From contig CM067317.1 in NCBI GenBank assembly GCA_034231615.1, forward strand, positions 15,653,073-15,717,072: a DNA stretch of 64,000 nucleotides. The letters are read 5' to 3'. Shown in pieces: positions 11,030 to 23,547 of this stretch. The notes beneath the pieces were generated by a model that made no database searches, was not told where the DNA came from, and worked only from the letters and a program-made list of their open reading frames with translations. This DNA comes from Meghimatium bilineatum (lineage: Eukaryota; Mollusca; Gastropoda; Stylommatophora; Philomycidae). Position numbers and translations under genes: made by a program. Within the stretch, counting starts at the first letter, position 1. The number at the start of each line of letters is the position of its first letter.

Positions 11030-11175
<146 letters not shown>

Positions 11176-11640
11176 CAAAACGTGGTCATTGACGTTGCTA
11201 CCTGCACAAATATAAACTAGGATTGTTAAATAATATTTTATCATGCGATTTTCGATAATTTTTTTCTTGATAATAAAATATGTATTGATTAAAACACAAC
11301 ATCCATGATAACTTCTCGCGGTCGGGTAGACATGATGACCAGACTGGAGGGTTGAACCGCCCTGGTCTAGGATGTATTCATTTATGTAAAACAAAACTAC
11401 AAATTCATGGTATAGTCATTTATGTGACAGTAAAATATATATATTATATATACTGTTTTACTGCTAGTATGTCACAAAATACTTTACACCATGTAATTGA
11501 TAACCAAGGTGAATAGTTATCTGCCAAAGTTGGATGTCTTGAACAATTGGCGCAAATAGAACAGCTATCCACAGCATCTCCATTCTCTGGACTAAATCCT
11601 CCTATAAACCTAGTAGAACCAATGTCCTGCTGTAAAACAG
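11176..11640. other. Intergenic, no supported feature
   Basis: AT-rich flank of the TA repeat. It has a local GC-richer patch (11305-11370) that I cannot classify. Confidence 0.45.
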
Positions 11641-11654
11641 ATCCAGTGGGAGTT

Positions 11655-12000
11655 CGAGAACGAACGCTTTAAAATATGGTTAGAAAGACGTTCCTGTGTT
11701 TAACGGTAACGGTAAGTTCCGTGGCAGAATCTACCGTCGGGGATGAAGATAACTATTTGTGTACTAAGCCGCAGCAACTATTAGGTGGGGTGGTCAGTTC
11801 CCTTTCTTACTGTCTTTATCTCCCCTAACTCATGCGTCAGGTAGTCATTTACAGCTGGAGTCGACTGGAGAAGTGGTCGTGTCAAGCGAGAAATTGCAAT
11901 CCGAATTTATTTTGTCCTAACGTGGTTTCGAACCTGGCACGCTGTAACCCAGTGATAGCAAGCAAGCTCACTATCTACTAGGCTATCGCGTTCCCTGGGT
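11655..12000 (-). mobile_element. tRNA-derived SINE, - strand
   Basis: On the - strand it begins GGGAACGCGATAGCCTAGTA, with an A-box-like TAGCCTAGTAGATAGTGAGC, then a B box GGTTCGAAACC (complement at 11924-11934). This is the internal RNA polymerase III promoter of a tRNA-derived SINE. The body (complement of CTTAGTACACAAATAGTTATCTTCATCC-like blocks) recurs on the + strand at 34840-35080. Not a functional tRNA: no acceptor-stem pairing. Confidence 0.75.
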
Positions 12001-12570
12001 TACCGAAACTCTAAATGAGAGCAAGAAATTGTAAATTTGTGACCTGCCATATATATCGGAAACAACGGTCAGGAGGGATGAACGTATGATTGATGACCAC
12101 ACCCTTCCTTGAATACGATACTTTGTCACTGTCAACAGAATTCAATAAACAATATCATGTCCAACCCTCCTTAGCATTTTCTTACTATATGCATGGCAAG
12201 ACACAGTGTCACGATTCCTTGTTCTTCTTGTGGTAACATATAATTTTTAGGAACTATTTAAATTAACTTCATTAGGCCGTGATAAACTTTACCCTGTCTT
12301 CAAGACAGTAGTAGCACCCGATCTCATTCTCCTGCAGAAACTGTCACATCTACTTTACAAACCCCTCTACGAAAGTAGTTCCATGCAGGATATTTAATTC
12401 TTGTACAAATTCTAGTATTTAATAAATAGTTTAAACTATTTATCTGAGTAATGTGTACTAATGTGTATGTATTTGACACTATTATGCTACTTGTTATATT
12501 CCTTCGTTTGTAACAAACATACCGTGTCATATGTAATATTATACCACCTACTATTTATTAAAGCAGTCTT
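12001..12570. other. Intergenic, no supported feature
   Basis: No recognised exon, element or repeat. Confidence 0.5.
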
Positions 12571-12945
12571 CGTGCGTCAGTGTCATGGCTTTAGTTTCGT
12601 AGTTTTCATACACACAGTATCAATGCTTTAGTTTCGTAGTTTTCATACACACAGTATCAATGCTTTAGTTTCGTAGTTTTCATACACACAGTATCAATGC
12701 TTTAGTTTCGTAGTTTTCATACGCACAGTATCAATGCTTTAGTTTCGTAGTTTTCATACGCACAGTATCAATGCTTTAGTTTCGTAGTTTTCATACGCAC
12801 AGTATCAATGCTTTAGTTTCGTAGTTTTCATACGCACAGTATCAATGCTTTAGTTTCGTAGTTTTCATACGCACAGTGTTAATGCTTTAGTTTCGTGGTA
12901 TTCGTACACTCAGTATCATGACTTTAGTTTCGTAGTTTTCAATCT
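12571..12945. repeat. 37-bp minisatellite, about 10 copies
   Basis: Unit TGCTTTAGTTTCGTAGTTTT plus CATACACACAGTATCAA. A C/G change splits it into an early CATACACAC block and a later CATACGCAC block. Confidence 0.95.
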
Positions 12946-14030
12946 GGTGTTTAAGCATCAGTCATTGGAAATAGAATTCGCAGAACGTATATCTTGTGTA
13001 CACATATCTAACCTATTTCTTAAGAATAATATGAGCAGTGACATGCGGTCATTGGACTAGCAGGAATGTGCTACCCCCCACCCTTTCGTTCAGCTGTTTT
13101 TAGTTTAATCCCCTTGCTACATAGAAGCATGGTGGTGTCTACAATGGTCAAAGATTGATAGCCAAAACCATGATAAAGAAAGTTCTGATGCGAGAGTTTT
13201 GGTGTTGTTTTGTTTTTGCAAGTGATGCTACAATTACGACCAATGCAGATATGAAATGTAGAATTTTATCATTATGTTGACACGGTAAGTTAACCTACAT
13301 TGTGGGTGTCAACAGCTGACAATGATAAAGAGTTCAAAGAATTGTGCGACATGTTGCAAAAACAAAGATATAGTTCCATGGTAAATGTATGAAGCAGTGT
13401 CGCTTTTTGAATAGCAAGTAACCGCCGCACAGCTCCCTCTCCCCCCCCCCCCCCTATCTACGAGCGTACTTGTGCCCTATTAATAATATATTTAATTATC
13501 CTACACACGATCATCATCATCAAGTGCCGTCTCCGCAACGATGGTTGGCTGCAACAGACCACCAACATTCCATGTCTCTTATTTTGGTGATGCACTCTGC
13601 TAGACTGTAACCTGTCCACCTTCAAGTGTAGACATCAAGTAGTGAATAAAATAAAGATACAATAAATTCAATCTATTGAATTTGAAACTTTTCAGATTCT
13701 CCTCGAATCTTTCAGATTCCTACCGCTGTTTCATCTCTTTCTCAATTTTATTAACCTGCTGCATATTATCACACGATGTGATCGATTTTAGTTGCTTCCA
13801 ACTTGAACAGGGCACATAGTTTGAATTGAAAGTTGAGATATGAAAATATTGATTCCCTGTTTTTATTAAACCTTTAAAACACGAATTATGTTCAATATCT
13901 CTGCACTATGTACAGGAAATTATCGGAATGTGTAAAGCCACTTGAAGCTTAACAGGAAAAATTCACTCTTTGTTATAATATTCCATGCTCATACAGCGGT
14001 TCAGACTGAACTTTTTGCTTTATACTACAG
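12946..14030. other. Intergenic; possible LINE 3' end at 13510-13625
   Basis: Mostly featureless. At 13513-13565 the - strand reads QPSLRRRHLMMMM-like with an (ATC)n tail, as LINE 3' ends often do. A small inverted repeat (GTTGACAC 13276-13283 / GTGTCAAC 13306-13313) and a C-run at 13441 are also present. Confidence 0.35.
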
Positions 14031-14036
14031 TGTACA

Positions 14037-14291
14037 TTGTTGAAGCTATGGTATCAAAACACAAAGATTGCCGGAACAAGATGGGTAGGAAAAATTTTTG
14101 AAATCCTTCAACGTATATTCAAAACAATAAAGGTACCCCTGTTTGATTACATAAGAACATGTTTGTTTCCCATGACGACCAGTAAAGATTTATACGTAGT
14201 GCTGGCCAAAAACAAGGGGCAGGAATTATGCGTAGATAGGAAGACAAAGTGGCACGTCCACAAAATATTGCTCTTCAATCTACAGAGATAG
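14037..14291 (+). pseudogene. Possible hAT-like transposase fragment
   Basis: An 84-codon ORF with KIAGTRWVGKIFEILQRIF, which resembles the 'TRWV...AL' segment of hAT-superfamily transposases of animals, followed by unrelated sequence. A hAT-like terminus lies about 500 bp downstream (14805). No start context or other domain is visible. It could be chance. Confidence 0.3.
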
Positions 14292-14804
14292 AAATGAATA
14301 TAAACCAATAGACTACATATTTGAAGTGTATGCGTCTACTGTATTGTAAGCCTAAGATATATTTATACTTCTTTTCGCTCACTTAAGATAACAAGGGCGA
14401 TTTTTCATTCTAATCTGAGCAGAACAAAGTGAATACTTTGTGATACCGTTTTATTTTCATTATACAGCCTACCATATTCGTTTTCAGAATGTCTTTGATT
14501 CGAGTGGGCTTCCGTAACTTGTGGCAGCCTTCCATTTTATCCACAGAAGTAAAAGTTTGTCAAATCTGTGGCACAACGGTACATCACTTACTGTGCCCTT
14601 GAGTTTTACAGACCAATATTTTCTCTATGTGTCAGTTTTTGGAAGGGAAATCGCAGATGGACTTTAGTAGACTACTTCTATCTCGGAATATGTGTTCATC
14701 TGCCGACGAACTAGTCTCGTGTAGAAGATGACCCATTGCACACTAAATCTGCGTATACTGAGCTCTTTCACATAATAGAATCATGTTGTAAGAGCGCACA
14801 ACAG

Positions 14805-14900
14805 CAGCGCTGGGTTAACCAATACGTGTTTTAAGCACCTGCTTAGGGCCCCCAAGGGGACATGCCCCGAAATGGGCCCCACAGCAAATATGAGTGCTCT
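14805..14900 (+). mobile_element. hAT-type terminus (single end)
   Basis: CAGCGCTGGGTTAACCAATA followed by a GCTTAGGGCCCCC block, the same pattern as the MITE at 36794-36940 (CAGTGCAGGATTTACC...GCTTAGGGCCCCCC). I could not find the partner end or the 8-bp duplication. Confidence 0.5.
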
Positions 14901-15410
14901 AAGAAAATACACTTTTCAGTTTACAAATTCCGAGACAAAACCAAGCTGAATCCAGATGTAATCTTAGTAAGCAGTGATGTGTTAAAAGAGTAAATTCTCT
15001 CATTATAATTGTTAAGCTAATGTGGAGACTCCTTTACACATTAATGACTAAACGTACTAATTCTAGAATGTTGTTGCAATTTCTACGACCCGATGACCGT
15101 TATTCGACTTCAATTAAAAAAACTCTCCAACTGTAATGTTAATGAGTAATCTGATCCACAACAACCAAAAATGGAACAATGTATTTCAGCATCAATAAAT
15201 GTAATTTGATATTTCAGACTGGGACTCTGACCGCTTGGCGTGACAAGGTATAAATGTTTCTAATAGCACATACTCGTAGTTCCATTCCCGACCTGAATGG
15301 GAGAAGTCAACGCGTTCTTCTAACTTAGGAGTAGTTTTAAAAGAATACCAGAACAGTACAACAGTATATGTGGAAGTCGTACACATAAATAGAAAGCTGG
15401 CGCACATTCT

Positions 15411-15575
15411 TATTCTTCTTCTCAAACTCCTGCAGATTAGCATGATGTAGTCCGTAGAACGGAATGCGTTGTGTTATGGTTTGCTGCCGTATCTGCGCCT
15501 TTCGGCCTGACACATCCGACTTCAGCATGGCGTTGGGTCACTGACCCTATATGGGATGGGATAAGACGTTAACAA
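15411..15575 (-). repeat. Dispersed repeat family A, - copy (truncated)
   Basis: Reverse orientation: TTCTTCTTCTCAAACTCCTG tail, GTAGTCCGTAGAACGGAATG, CTTTCGGCCTGACACATCCG and ACTGACCCTATATGGGAT. The 5' part of the consensus is missing. Confidence 0.8.
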
Positions 15576-15654
15576 GAGATTCCTTTAAGTGAACGTCGCC
15601 CTGATAGTGATGGGATAATAATAGTCTTGTATAATGCAACTTGAGATTACATTT

Positions 15655-15905
15655 TTGTTCTTAAAAATACGTGTCATCTGTCGTAGGATCTGGTACGTTT
15701 TGCTGCATCTCTTTATTATTTTTTTTTTTACTTCACTCGATATAATGCTTCCTAAGTAAGTGAACTCCTTTACCCGTTTAAGGTGTTTACCATCGATGGA
15801 GATAGTAATATTTCTTTCTTTTCTATTGTCATTATTTCGGTCTTTTCAATATTAATCTTCATGTTGAATTTGTGGCATGTTGTGTGGTGTCTGTTCATAT
15901 GATAG
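15655..15905 (-). pseudogene. LINE reverse transcriptase fragment (family beta)
   Basis: On the - strand: HKFNMKINIEKTEIMTIEKK, then a frame change to EFTYLGSIISSE-type residues, a block just downstream of the RT catalytic box. It matches 36230-36480 on the + strand, which carries the preceding FADD motif. Confidence 0.65.
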
Positions 15906-16980
15906 CAGTCGTAAATACAAAAGTAACTGTAACTGAGAAAAACATACATGTGGCTGAAAAAGGCATCTGATGGATCAGAATTTTATGAACTTTATAAATG
16001 CACTATTAATCCAAAATTGTGCCACCTCGCACAACATGAAACAAAACCCAGAAAAAAACATAAGATTAATACGCCGTCAAACAGCCAATACCATCGTTTT
16101 GTGACAGAGTTTTGAACAAACAAATGATCACTTGAAAGTAGCAGAACTGTAAATTTCTGTGAGCATGACCTGTCACTGTGCAATTAACACAGTTGACCAT
16201 CTTAGTGAAATAATAATAGCACATGGTCATGGGAAGCGATCATAAATTTACATAGAAAAAAATTTTCATGTTGAAGTAAAAGTATAATATCACTAGCATT
16301 TAAAGCTTACCTTATTGATGACTTTTGAAACAAGAAATACGCAAACATGTTGGATGCATGTTGGAACATACCAATGTTTCCTCACAAAAATACTTGTGCA
16401 TTTTAATTCATTATTTTAGTGGTAGGAAAAACTAAATTGTCTCTGCATTTCTTGGCTTAATTCCCGTGCAAGAAGTAACAGGAGAGAACATATTAATTTT
16501 GATTGATGTGGAAATGGAAAGATGTGGCCAGAGTCTTACACATTGCATTGGAGTGTGGTCAGACTGTGAAGCAAACATGGTAGGGTGCAACAACTCTATA
16601 TGATCTAAAATAAAAGATATATCTCATTTCTGTGTACAAATAAAATGCAAGTCATTCACTAACACTTGGCATATATTATGCAGTTGCTCATTTGTCAACA
16701 AATATTGGCTTTCTGCTCTCATAGACGTCTCAATGGTTTCATCATAGGGATTTACGGCGAAAACATACAAAGAATTGTTTAAATTTATGAATGCATCTGT
16801 TGACTTCGAACTAACTAGAACTGCTCCACTTCCCTTTGAAAAGTCATCATCTACTCGTGTGATAGTATCTGGTTACGGAACCCTTCACAAACCGGGGGCT
16901 TCACAGTAAGAAGCGAGAACCCTTCACAGATAGCGAGATATTGACGGCGTGAAATGCCACACATTGAATCTCTTGGGTAA
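15906..16980. other. Intergenic, no supported feature
   Basis: No element recognised. It holds a near-duplicate phrase around CCCTTCACA (16880, 16920) just before the putative LTR. Confidence 0.4.
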
Positions 16981-16981
16981 A

Positions 16982-17984
16982 TGTTGTCACCACGGACATC
17001 GCTGACACGCAATGAAAAGGTGTGTTTATCTAAGAACTCGTCAAGTGACGATAAAACACAAACTTGTGTTTTTATAAGAACGCGTCAAGCTATGATCAAG
17101 TGCAACGTTTGTTTGCCTAAGAACATGTCAGATAATAGACAGACGGGAATCATACCAGGTAGAAGCTTTCTGGTTGGTCTGAGGCAAGGTGGGTTTATTG
17201 TAACCAGAAGTATCAATTTCTGTTTGGCCAGAGGTTTTCCTCTGGGGAAATGAAAGCTTTTGATTGGTTGAAAGTTTCTGGAAGTTTGGAGTAACTTAGG
17301 AGTGGAGGAGGAAGAAGGATTGCATTATCGACTGCCGAGCAGGGCTGTCGCATTTTCACTCCTGAGGAAGTAGTCCCCAGGTAGTTATCGGAAGTCAGTC
17401 TCTATCAGGCTTGTCTCGGACAGTCAGTATTTGTCTCCCAGGAGAGGCAAGTCCTAGTTAGTCTCGCAACAGTCAGAGTTTTCGTTCTCCAAGGAGAGGC
17501 GAAATGTCAGGGCCAGATAGTTAGTCAATGTATACTCTCTAAGGCTTAGCTTATAACCCGAGTGAAGCAATTCCTGGATGTGTTAGCGTAATTTGTAATC
17601 TGAGATGATTATATTATTGCCCAGTTGCAGATAATTTAGGATTAGTCTGCAGATTTGCGGACGTATTTGAATAAGACTAGATTGGAACTTGTGCCTTGTG
17701 TTTATTTGCCTCTCTTATGAGTATGATGCTATTAATTGATGTATATCAACTTGTGTAAATAAACCTCATATTATTGTGATGGAGTGCTTTGGTTAACTGA
17801 TTGATGTCGAGAAGTAGTACACAGATTTAGACCTGGTCACAGCACCAGTATTCCAGTAAGTCCTAAACTGCATTTTCTTCCGTCGCAAATTATTGTGACG
17901 CTGCAGATATTCTTTCTGGCACACTAGTCTGTCCAGGACAGACAGTCAACTATATGTTTTCGGTAACAAGTTGTTTCTGTCACA
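16982..17984 (+). mobile_element. Candidate solo LTR
   Basis: The block is less AT-rich than its surroundings, starts TGTTGTCACC, ends CTGTCACA, and has an AATAAA at about 17757, the layout of a retroviral-type LTR. GTAA flanks both ends, but the duplication is not clean. There is no primer-binding site or gag-pol ORF next to it. It could also be an unrelated unique region. Confidence 0.3.
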
Positions 17985-18394
17985 TGTAAGATCAGACAAT
18001 GTTACTGTTACACTCGGTGGCTTGTGCGTGGGAAAGTTATGTTTAATATTTTTATGAATTGGGACTGACTGAATGCTTATTTTGCTACTATTGAATTGAC
18101 CAAATCCAATTAAGATTCAAAATTTAAAGCAAGACTATTGAACGAGATGTGGCAGACCACAGTACGTTTTGCATTTTGTATTTGCGACACACATAACGCA
18201 GGAATTTGAAAGACTTAACAGTATTTTTTTTAAATACCAAGGCTGACCCTCGTGAACCATGCCAATAATTATTTTTAAACAACACAGTATTCGCATCAAA
18301 CTGTATGATGACAAGAAGAAGATAAAACATTATTCATGAAATCGATTTTGGGATACAATACGTAACATAAAGTAATAATTTCCTACAGGATAAC

Positions 18395-19018
18395 AACAGT
18401 TGATAGTCATAATCTAAAAGCAACTATCAAAGAAAGATGTATGTTAATGCTAGAAGAAACCCTTAGTCAAATTACATGTAGACTTCTCTCTATGAAAAAT
18501 ATCTTTCAAAATTTTTCAATCCCACAGTAATTTGGAATCACTTTTCTAGAATTTCATTTTCAATTATTCCATTTTTGCATCTTGTTGAAAACAACATTGC
18601 TGTAATTGAATAACAATATAGCAAATTCGTATATGTATATTGGAAATAAGCTATATTTAAGAAAGATGGTATCCCAACAGAAAGTGAATAGATTTGGATT
18701 GCTATATTTCAGTATCCTGCATTTAAGGAGCTGCACCTTTACTTGCTTGATTACCCCAGTTAGTAATGCTGTAGTTGAGAGAATGTTCTCTCTCGTGACA
18801 TCAAGGAAGACTAAGCCAAGGAACAAGATGTGACTGAATTTACTTGATCGGATTGTAAGGGCAGAACTATTATTTTCAAATAAATGTGGTAAGGACTTCC
18901 ATCACACAATAACAATCACAATGCTCAAAAACGTTACTAGTGACACGTTTGATATTGAAGATTCCACTTTGTTAAGTGAGGAGAACAGAAATGAGATAGT
19001 TGTCAAATTTTTCATCTG
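18395..19018 (+). pseudogene. hAT transposase 3' end (dimerisation domain)
   Basis: Remnant of a cut-and-paste hAT transposase. One frame reads YPAFKELHLYLLDYP, shifting to PVSNAVVERMFSLVTSRKTK and PRNKM, which is the conserved hATC dimerisation signature (SNA..ER.FS). After a TGA at 18832 the same frame continues LNLLDRIVRAELLF to a stop at about 19017. One frameshift and one internal stop make it non-functional. The upstream DDE part is not recognisable. The fragment sits between the putative LTR and a G16 run. Confidence 0.75.
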
Positions 19019-20100
19019 ATGTCTCAAAACTAGTGTAAATTAGTTTGATCTTTTTTTTTCTTGGGGGGGGGGGGGGGGCTTTTTCTGGTGCGGCTTAACC
19101 TATTTTAGATCTATTTCTGGAGCTGTTTGACCTTTTCTCGAAAATAAATCTGGCAATCCTGTGCACAACACATGATCTGCAGGCCCTTAACATAATATCC
19201 AAGGTACACACGGGATCTGTCTGAAAGCTGTACTGCAACTGAATTCAATCTAGTTTTTGAGACGTAGCTACCCCGATTTATATTCCAGGGGATAGTACTA
19301 TTTAATACAATATTGTTACTATTCATTCGCTTTTATTAAAACAGTAAGGCTTACTTAATGTGTTGTTTCGTATATTATATAGTACCTGATAAGGCCAAAC
19401 TAACTTACTAAGTGACACAGTCGACTTCGAAAACATTTCTTTTTATCATTGCGTTTTCAATAATACATTATACAATCAATGGCGGTGGCACATGATCAGT
19501 CACATTGATCATTCTTAATTGATAACCTCAAATACTGGAATAAAATTGGAGAATTGTTATCTCGAACTTTGTGCTTAATTATCTGTGTGGTTATCGGATC
19601 GGCAAGCAGCATACGGTAGGTCCCAGTAAAAAAACAAAAAAACTATTTTACTATTTTTTTTCCATTCATTTCATTATGATTTAATTTATTATCACTACCC
19701 TACCAGTAACCATTTATTTATAGATAGTAGATCTAAGATAGCATACATGTGACATACTGTACGCCGTAGCACGCATAGCACTGGTGATTTAATTCAATGT
19801 GTTAAGTTGAAAACACTGTTAAATTTAAAGTTTTAACTTCACATTTGATTTGCTTCTTCAAAAGTTAGACCTACTACTGACTACATTACATGGTTTGATT
19901 ACAACCAACAACAGTGAGTAAGAGTACGCTAGTAATTGCTATGCTAAGTTAAAGCTCCCAAACAACCAGTAACACACATTGGAGTTAGTTAGTAGTTACT
20001 GTTTAAAACAACTAGTTTAGGAGTGTAAGTTTATAATAAAACATGGTGAAAGTAAAGTACAGAATAGTTCTCTGCTGTGCTATAAATAGCACACTGTTGA
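19019..20100. other. Intergenic, no supported feature
   Basis: It contains a T-run and G16 tract at 19051-19078 and otherwise AT-rich DNA with no recognised element. Confidence 0.45.
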
Positions 20101-20129
20101 CAATTTTAACGATCCAACGTCATGGATTC

Positions 20130-20460
20130 TTGTGTAACACCAATCAAAATAATGGCTGCCGTGACGTCACATCCCGACAATCACACAGTTCAACTCTAGA
20201 CACAGACAAACTTATGCATAATCTGTTTGTTTTCCAATTTACACATTTTTTACAATTTCCTATTATTTGTGGTGAGCGATCAGTATTTCTGCCCGCTACA
20301 CACGGAGCGAGGTGCGCACACACATTAGAAATATTATTTCTAATCCTAACCTTACTCTAAGTACTTACCCGTAAGTTTGCCAAATCACACAACAAAGGTC
20401 AGGTAACACCTCGACACTAGAGCAAAGGTCACAGCGGAGAACTATAATGTACTTCAGCCT
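20130..20460 (+). promoter_or_regulatory. Possible promoter region upstream of the CLN8-like gene
   Basis: A locally GC/CpG-richer patch with AAAATAATGGCTGCC (YY1-like) directly followed by GTGACGTCAC, a perfect CRE half-site pair, then CACGGAGCGAGGTGCGC. It is about 3.1 kb before the 3' splice site of the CLN8-like coding exon, so it could drive a non-coding first exon. Motifs of this length also arise by chance; TGACGTCA occurs elsewhere in the window (4221, 27824). Confidence 0.3.
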
Positions 20461-21119
20461 AAAACACTAATGAAGTGGGTTTTAAAAAAAAATTTAATTT
20501 TAGTTGTTAGATCTTGAGTCTTTTTTGTGCACTCATTTACATTAGTGGTGACACTGGCTATACTGCTAGTTGAAGTACTAATTATCATATGAATTGTATT
20601 TAGTGAGAATCTGTGAGTGTGATGTTAATCTTAAGCTGCACAAAAAATAATTTAATAGTGCAGCTTTTTAGTGTATTCTGACAACTAGACTTAACTATGA
20701 GACCAAACTGGCAACAGTGTAGTGTGTAGCTTATCCATCCATTTAACATTAGTGACAGTATTGAAAGCATACAATTATTTGTAGTCTGTAGAATGAGAAT
20801 TTATTAATTTCTATTTGTAAAATGCCACTTTTGCCCCATTTTTGGGGGCATATGAGCGCAGGCAAAAAAAATAGTTACAGAATCAAGGGAGAATTGACAA
20901 ATTAGCAACATACCTGCATCAAGCTTGCCTTCACATAGACAGTCACATTGTGTGTTAATTGTAGAACAAAAAGACTAGGCCTAGGTATCTTTATGTAACT
21001 TTAATACGAAAAAAAAGAAAAAATGCAAATATGAAAAAAAAAACCCAATTAGTGCAAAGAATTTATGCTTAGATCTTTTTTAAAACTATAACAACGTGTT
21101 GGTGTGTTTATAAAGTGCT
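20461..21119. other. No supported feature
   Basis: AT-rich sequence with poly-A/T runs; no exon or element recognised. Confidence 0.45.
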
Positions 21120-21124
21120 CTACT

Positions 21125-21430
21125 GTAATTTCAACTTTCGTGCATCTATGAATGGCGAAGATCGTGCATCTATCACTGGTGGAGATCGTGAACCTATGGC
21201 CAGCGGAAATCTTGGAGAGATTATGCATCTATGACAGGAGGCGATTGTGCAGCTATATCCAGCAGAGATCATACATATATATGGCCAGCTGAGATCGTGC
21301 ATCTATGACCGGCAGAGATTATGCATCTATGAATGACGGAGGTTGTGCATCTATTACCAACGAAGATGGTGCATCTATGAATGACGGAGGTTGTGCATCT
21401 ATTACCAACGAAGATGGTGCATCTATGACC
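21125..21430. repeat. Degenerate tandem repeat around GTGCATCTATGA
   Basis: About ten imperfect units of 27-33 bp sharing GATCGTGCATCTATGA / GGTTGTGCATCTATTACC. The last two (from about 21334) form a higher-order pair repeated every 54 bp. Confidence 0.85.
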
Positions 21431-21793
21431 ACAGCAACTGCTTCATTCAGCTGCTTCATTTTTCCATTTGTAATTCCTAAAAAGAAACATAGCGTGACAA
21501 TAAAATATTGGTTTAAATAATATGCAACATAAAGGGGCAGTGACTGGGGCATATGTGAGCATTGAGCCTGCCGCGGATGTTTCTCCCACTAACTGCACAG
21601 CTTTACCTCAAACCACATTGTTAACAATTTTTATAAAATTCACAAAAAAATTAAGTATCTGGACTTGGTAACATGCTTAATAACTTAACAATATAATATA
21701 TGTTTCATTTTAGACATGTAAAAGAACATTACAGTAAGGATAACAGCAGACAAAGAGTGAGAAGTTGAAAAAAGTTAGATTGAGAATATTTAA

Positions 21794-22668
21794 CCTTTAG
21801 AGCCCTGAATTATTTTTTGGAAAATTTGCGTTATTGATGGTGGGTGTTTTGAAAAGGTGATAACTTTTTTTGATATAAAAGATATTTTTAAAAATTTTCA
21901 CATCTAAATAAAGGAGTGAATATAATCTTGTTTTTGTTGTATGTGTAATATAACAGTTGTGAGCAAGTTGTGAAGTTGAAAATTCGAGAAATAAATCGCA
22001 AAACGCCATTTCCAAAATCGCACATATAACTTCTTGACGACCCTAATACTTGAGGAATGTGTGGAAACATTGATAAAATCCTCATAAATACCTATAGGTA
22101 TTGTATATATATTGTTTTATATCAAAACTAATATAATATGAACTTTAAAAAAAAACCGTGAAGAAATCGCATATAACGTCCGTCCGGTCAACACTAGGTC
22201 TAGGCAAACACGCAGCGTAATTATTGTCTATGCACACACGTGGCACCCCTGATACATAATATTTTTGTGTTTTTGAACGACTACACAAACATTCTTATCA
22301 AATAACAACATATTAAACACAAAAAACAACAATTAAAACATGTAGCCATGATCACTTAGCCATGCCACGTAGTACTCAATTTGATAGTAAAATACGGCCC
22401 GAAAATGACCAACGTCGATCTAGAAATTCATTGACAAAACCAGCCGGCTTTCTCTCTTCGTGCAATCGTAATGTATAAAGGAATTTGACCTTTAAACTGT
22501 GACGTATTCCTAGCTTCGTTTGGCGGGTTTTATACATCACAGGATCATTACTTCGTGAAGTTCCGTACTCGGGAATCGGGCCATATCGTATGTAGTCGAT
22601 TTGCGCCAATAGGCACAATGGGGTATACACTCATTGGCGCAAATCGGTGCCTATAGAGACCATAAAGG
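21794..22668. mobile_element. piggyBac-like non-autonomous element (TTAA-flanked)
   Basis: TTAA at 21790-21793 and 22669-22672 bracket termini CCTTTAGAGCCC and, inverted, CCTTTATGGTCTC. TTAA targets and CCYTT ends are hallmarks of piggyBac elements. A perfect subterminal inverted repeat GATTTGCGCCAAT / ATTGGCGCAAATC lies at 22600-22647. No transposase ORF is present. Only six terminal bases match exactly, so the call is tentative. Confidence 0.5.
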
Positions 22669-22829
22669 TTAAAAATGAATTTACCTCATGGCTAAATAAT
22701 GACCTTGATTCTTGATTAGAAACTATCTTCACACCATGTGGAGCATTCCAGTAGCCATCTCAGTTTATGTAGACTCAGAGTTCGGTCAGGTGTTGATTGC
22801 ATGATCTTCAGGACTTTCCAAAAAATTTA

Positions 22830-23335
22830 CTTTTCCTTCCCTAACCTCTAGATACTCCTATTTCTAACATTATCTGTACGTGTACGTTTTCAGCCTCATT
22901 GATATCGTCTTCATCTTGAAATGAATTTATTACTGCCTTTATCAAGTCTGCTTTATCTTTTCTCAGCATTGTGCCATCTATCACTGCATTGCCTGCTGAA
23001 AAGTCGGCTCTCTCGTTTCCTCTGACCCCAGCATGACCAGGGTAGTATATCCATTAATGCTCTGGACAATTGAGTTGTTTATCAAGTCCCACCATTCTTT
23101 TCTCAGAATGTACTTTTCTATATTGCGCAGCATGCTTTGAGAGTATGTGATTATTACAGAGTGTGTTGATGCTTCTGCACACCTAGAAGTGTGAACTAGT
23201 TCGCCCAGATTGATATGCTGCACTCTTGGTCGGACAGAGTGATTCTGGAATACTGCCACACTGGAATGCCTCCCTTTGGGGACTAAACATGCATCCATAA
23301 ACCCACCTTAACACAATCATGCCTGTGAGATAGCA
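22830..23335 (-). pseudogene. LINE RNase H domain fragment
   Basis: On the - strand, ITYSQSMLRNIEKYILRKEW precedes, in a shifted frame, IYYPGHAGVRGNERADFSAG and NAVIDG, the C-terminal His/Asp motif of retrotransposon RNase H (PGHAG...GNERAD). The upstream half reads AEASTHSVIITYSQSM, where the catalytic Asp of 'TDS' has become Tyr. With at least one frameshift and a lost catalytic residue it is dead. Relatives in this window: 200-440 (-) and 32630-32990 (-). Confidence 0.75.
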
Positions 23336-23383
23336 AACCTATGTGTTTGAGTGTCACCTCTGTTATTAAAAAAAAAGCTAAAG

Positions 23384-23527
23384 GGATTATTTAATCATCA
23401 TCATACTATGAGGTTACCTTTAATGTGACATTATTTAATCATCATCATACTATGAGGTTACCTTTAATGTGACATTATTTAATCATCATCATACTATGAG
23501 GTTACCTTTAATGTGACATTATTTTAA
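23384..23527. repeat. 44-bp tandem repeat, about 3.3 copies, next to the CLN8-like splice acceptor
   Basis: Unit TTAATCATCATCATACTATG plus AGGTTACCTTTAATGTGACATTA. The array ends about 20 bp before the acceptor CACAG at 23547, so branch point and pyrimidine tract directly abut repeat DNA. Confidence 0.95.
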
Positions 23528-23547
23528 CAGTAATCTTCTTATCACAG

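Noticed and set aside
13276-13313. Hairpin GTTGACAC...GTGTCAAC as a regulatory stem-loop or MITE
   Set aside because: Only 8-bp arms, expected by chance at this length; no flanking duplication.
14560-14610. KVCQICGTTVHHLLCP as a zinc-finger gene
   Set aside because: Probably a LINE zinc-knuckle remnant; too short and isolated to call.
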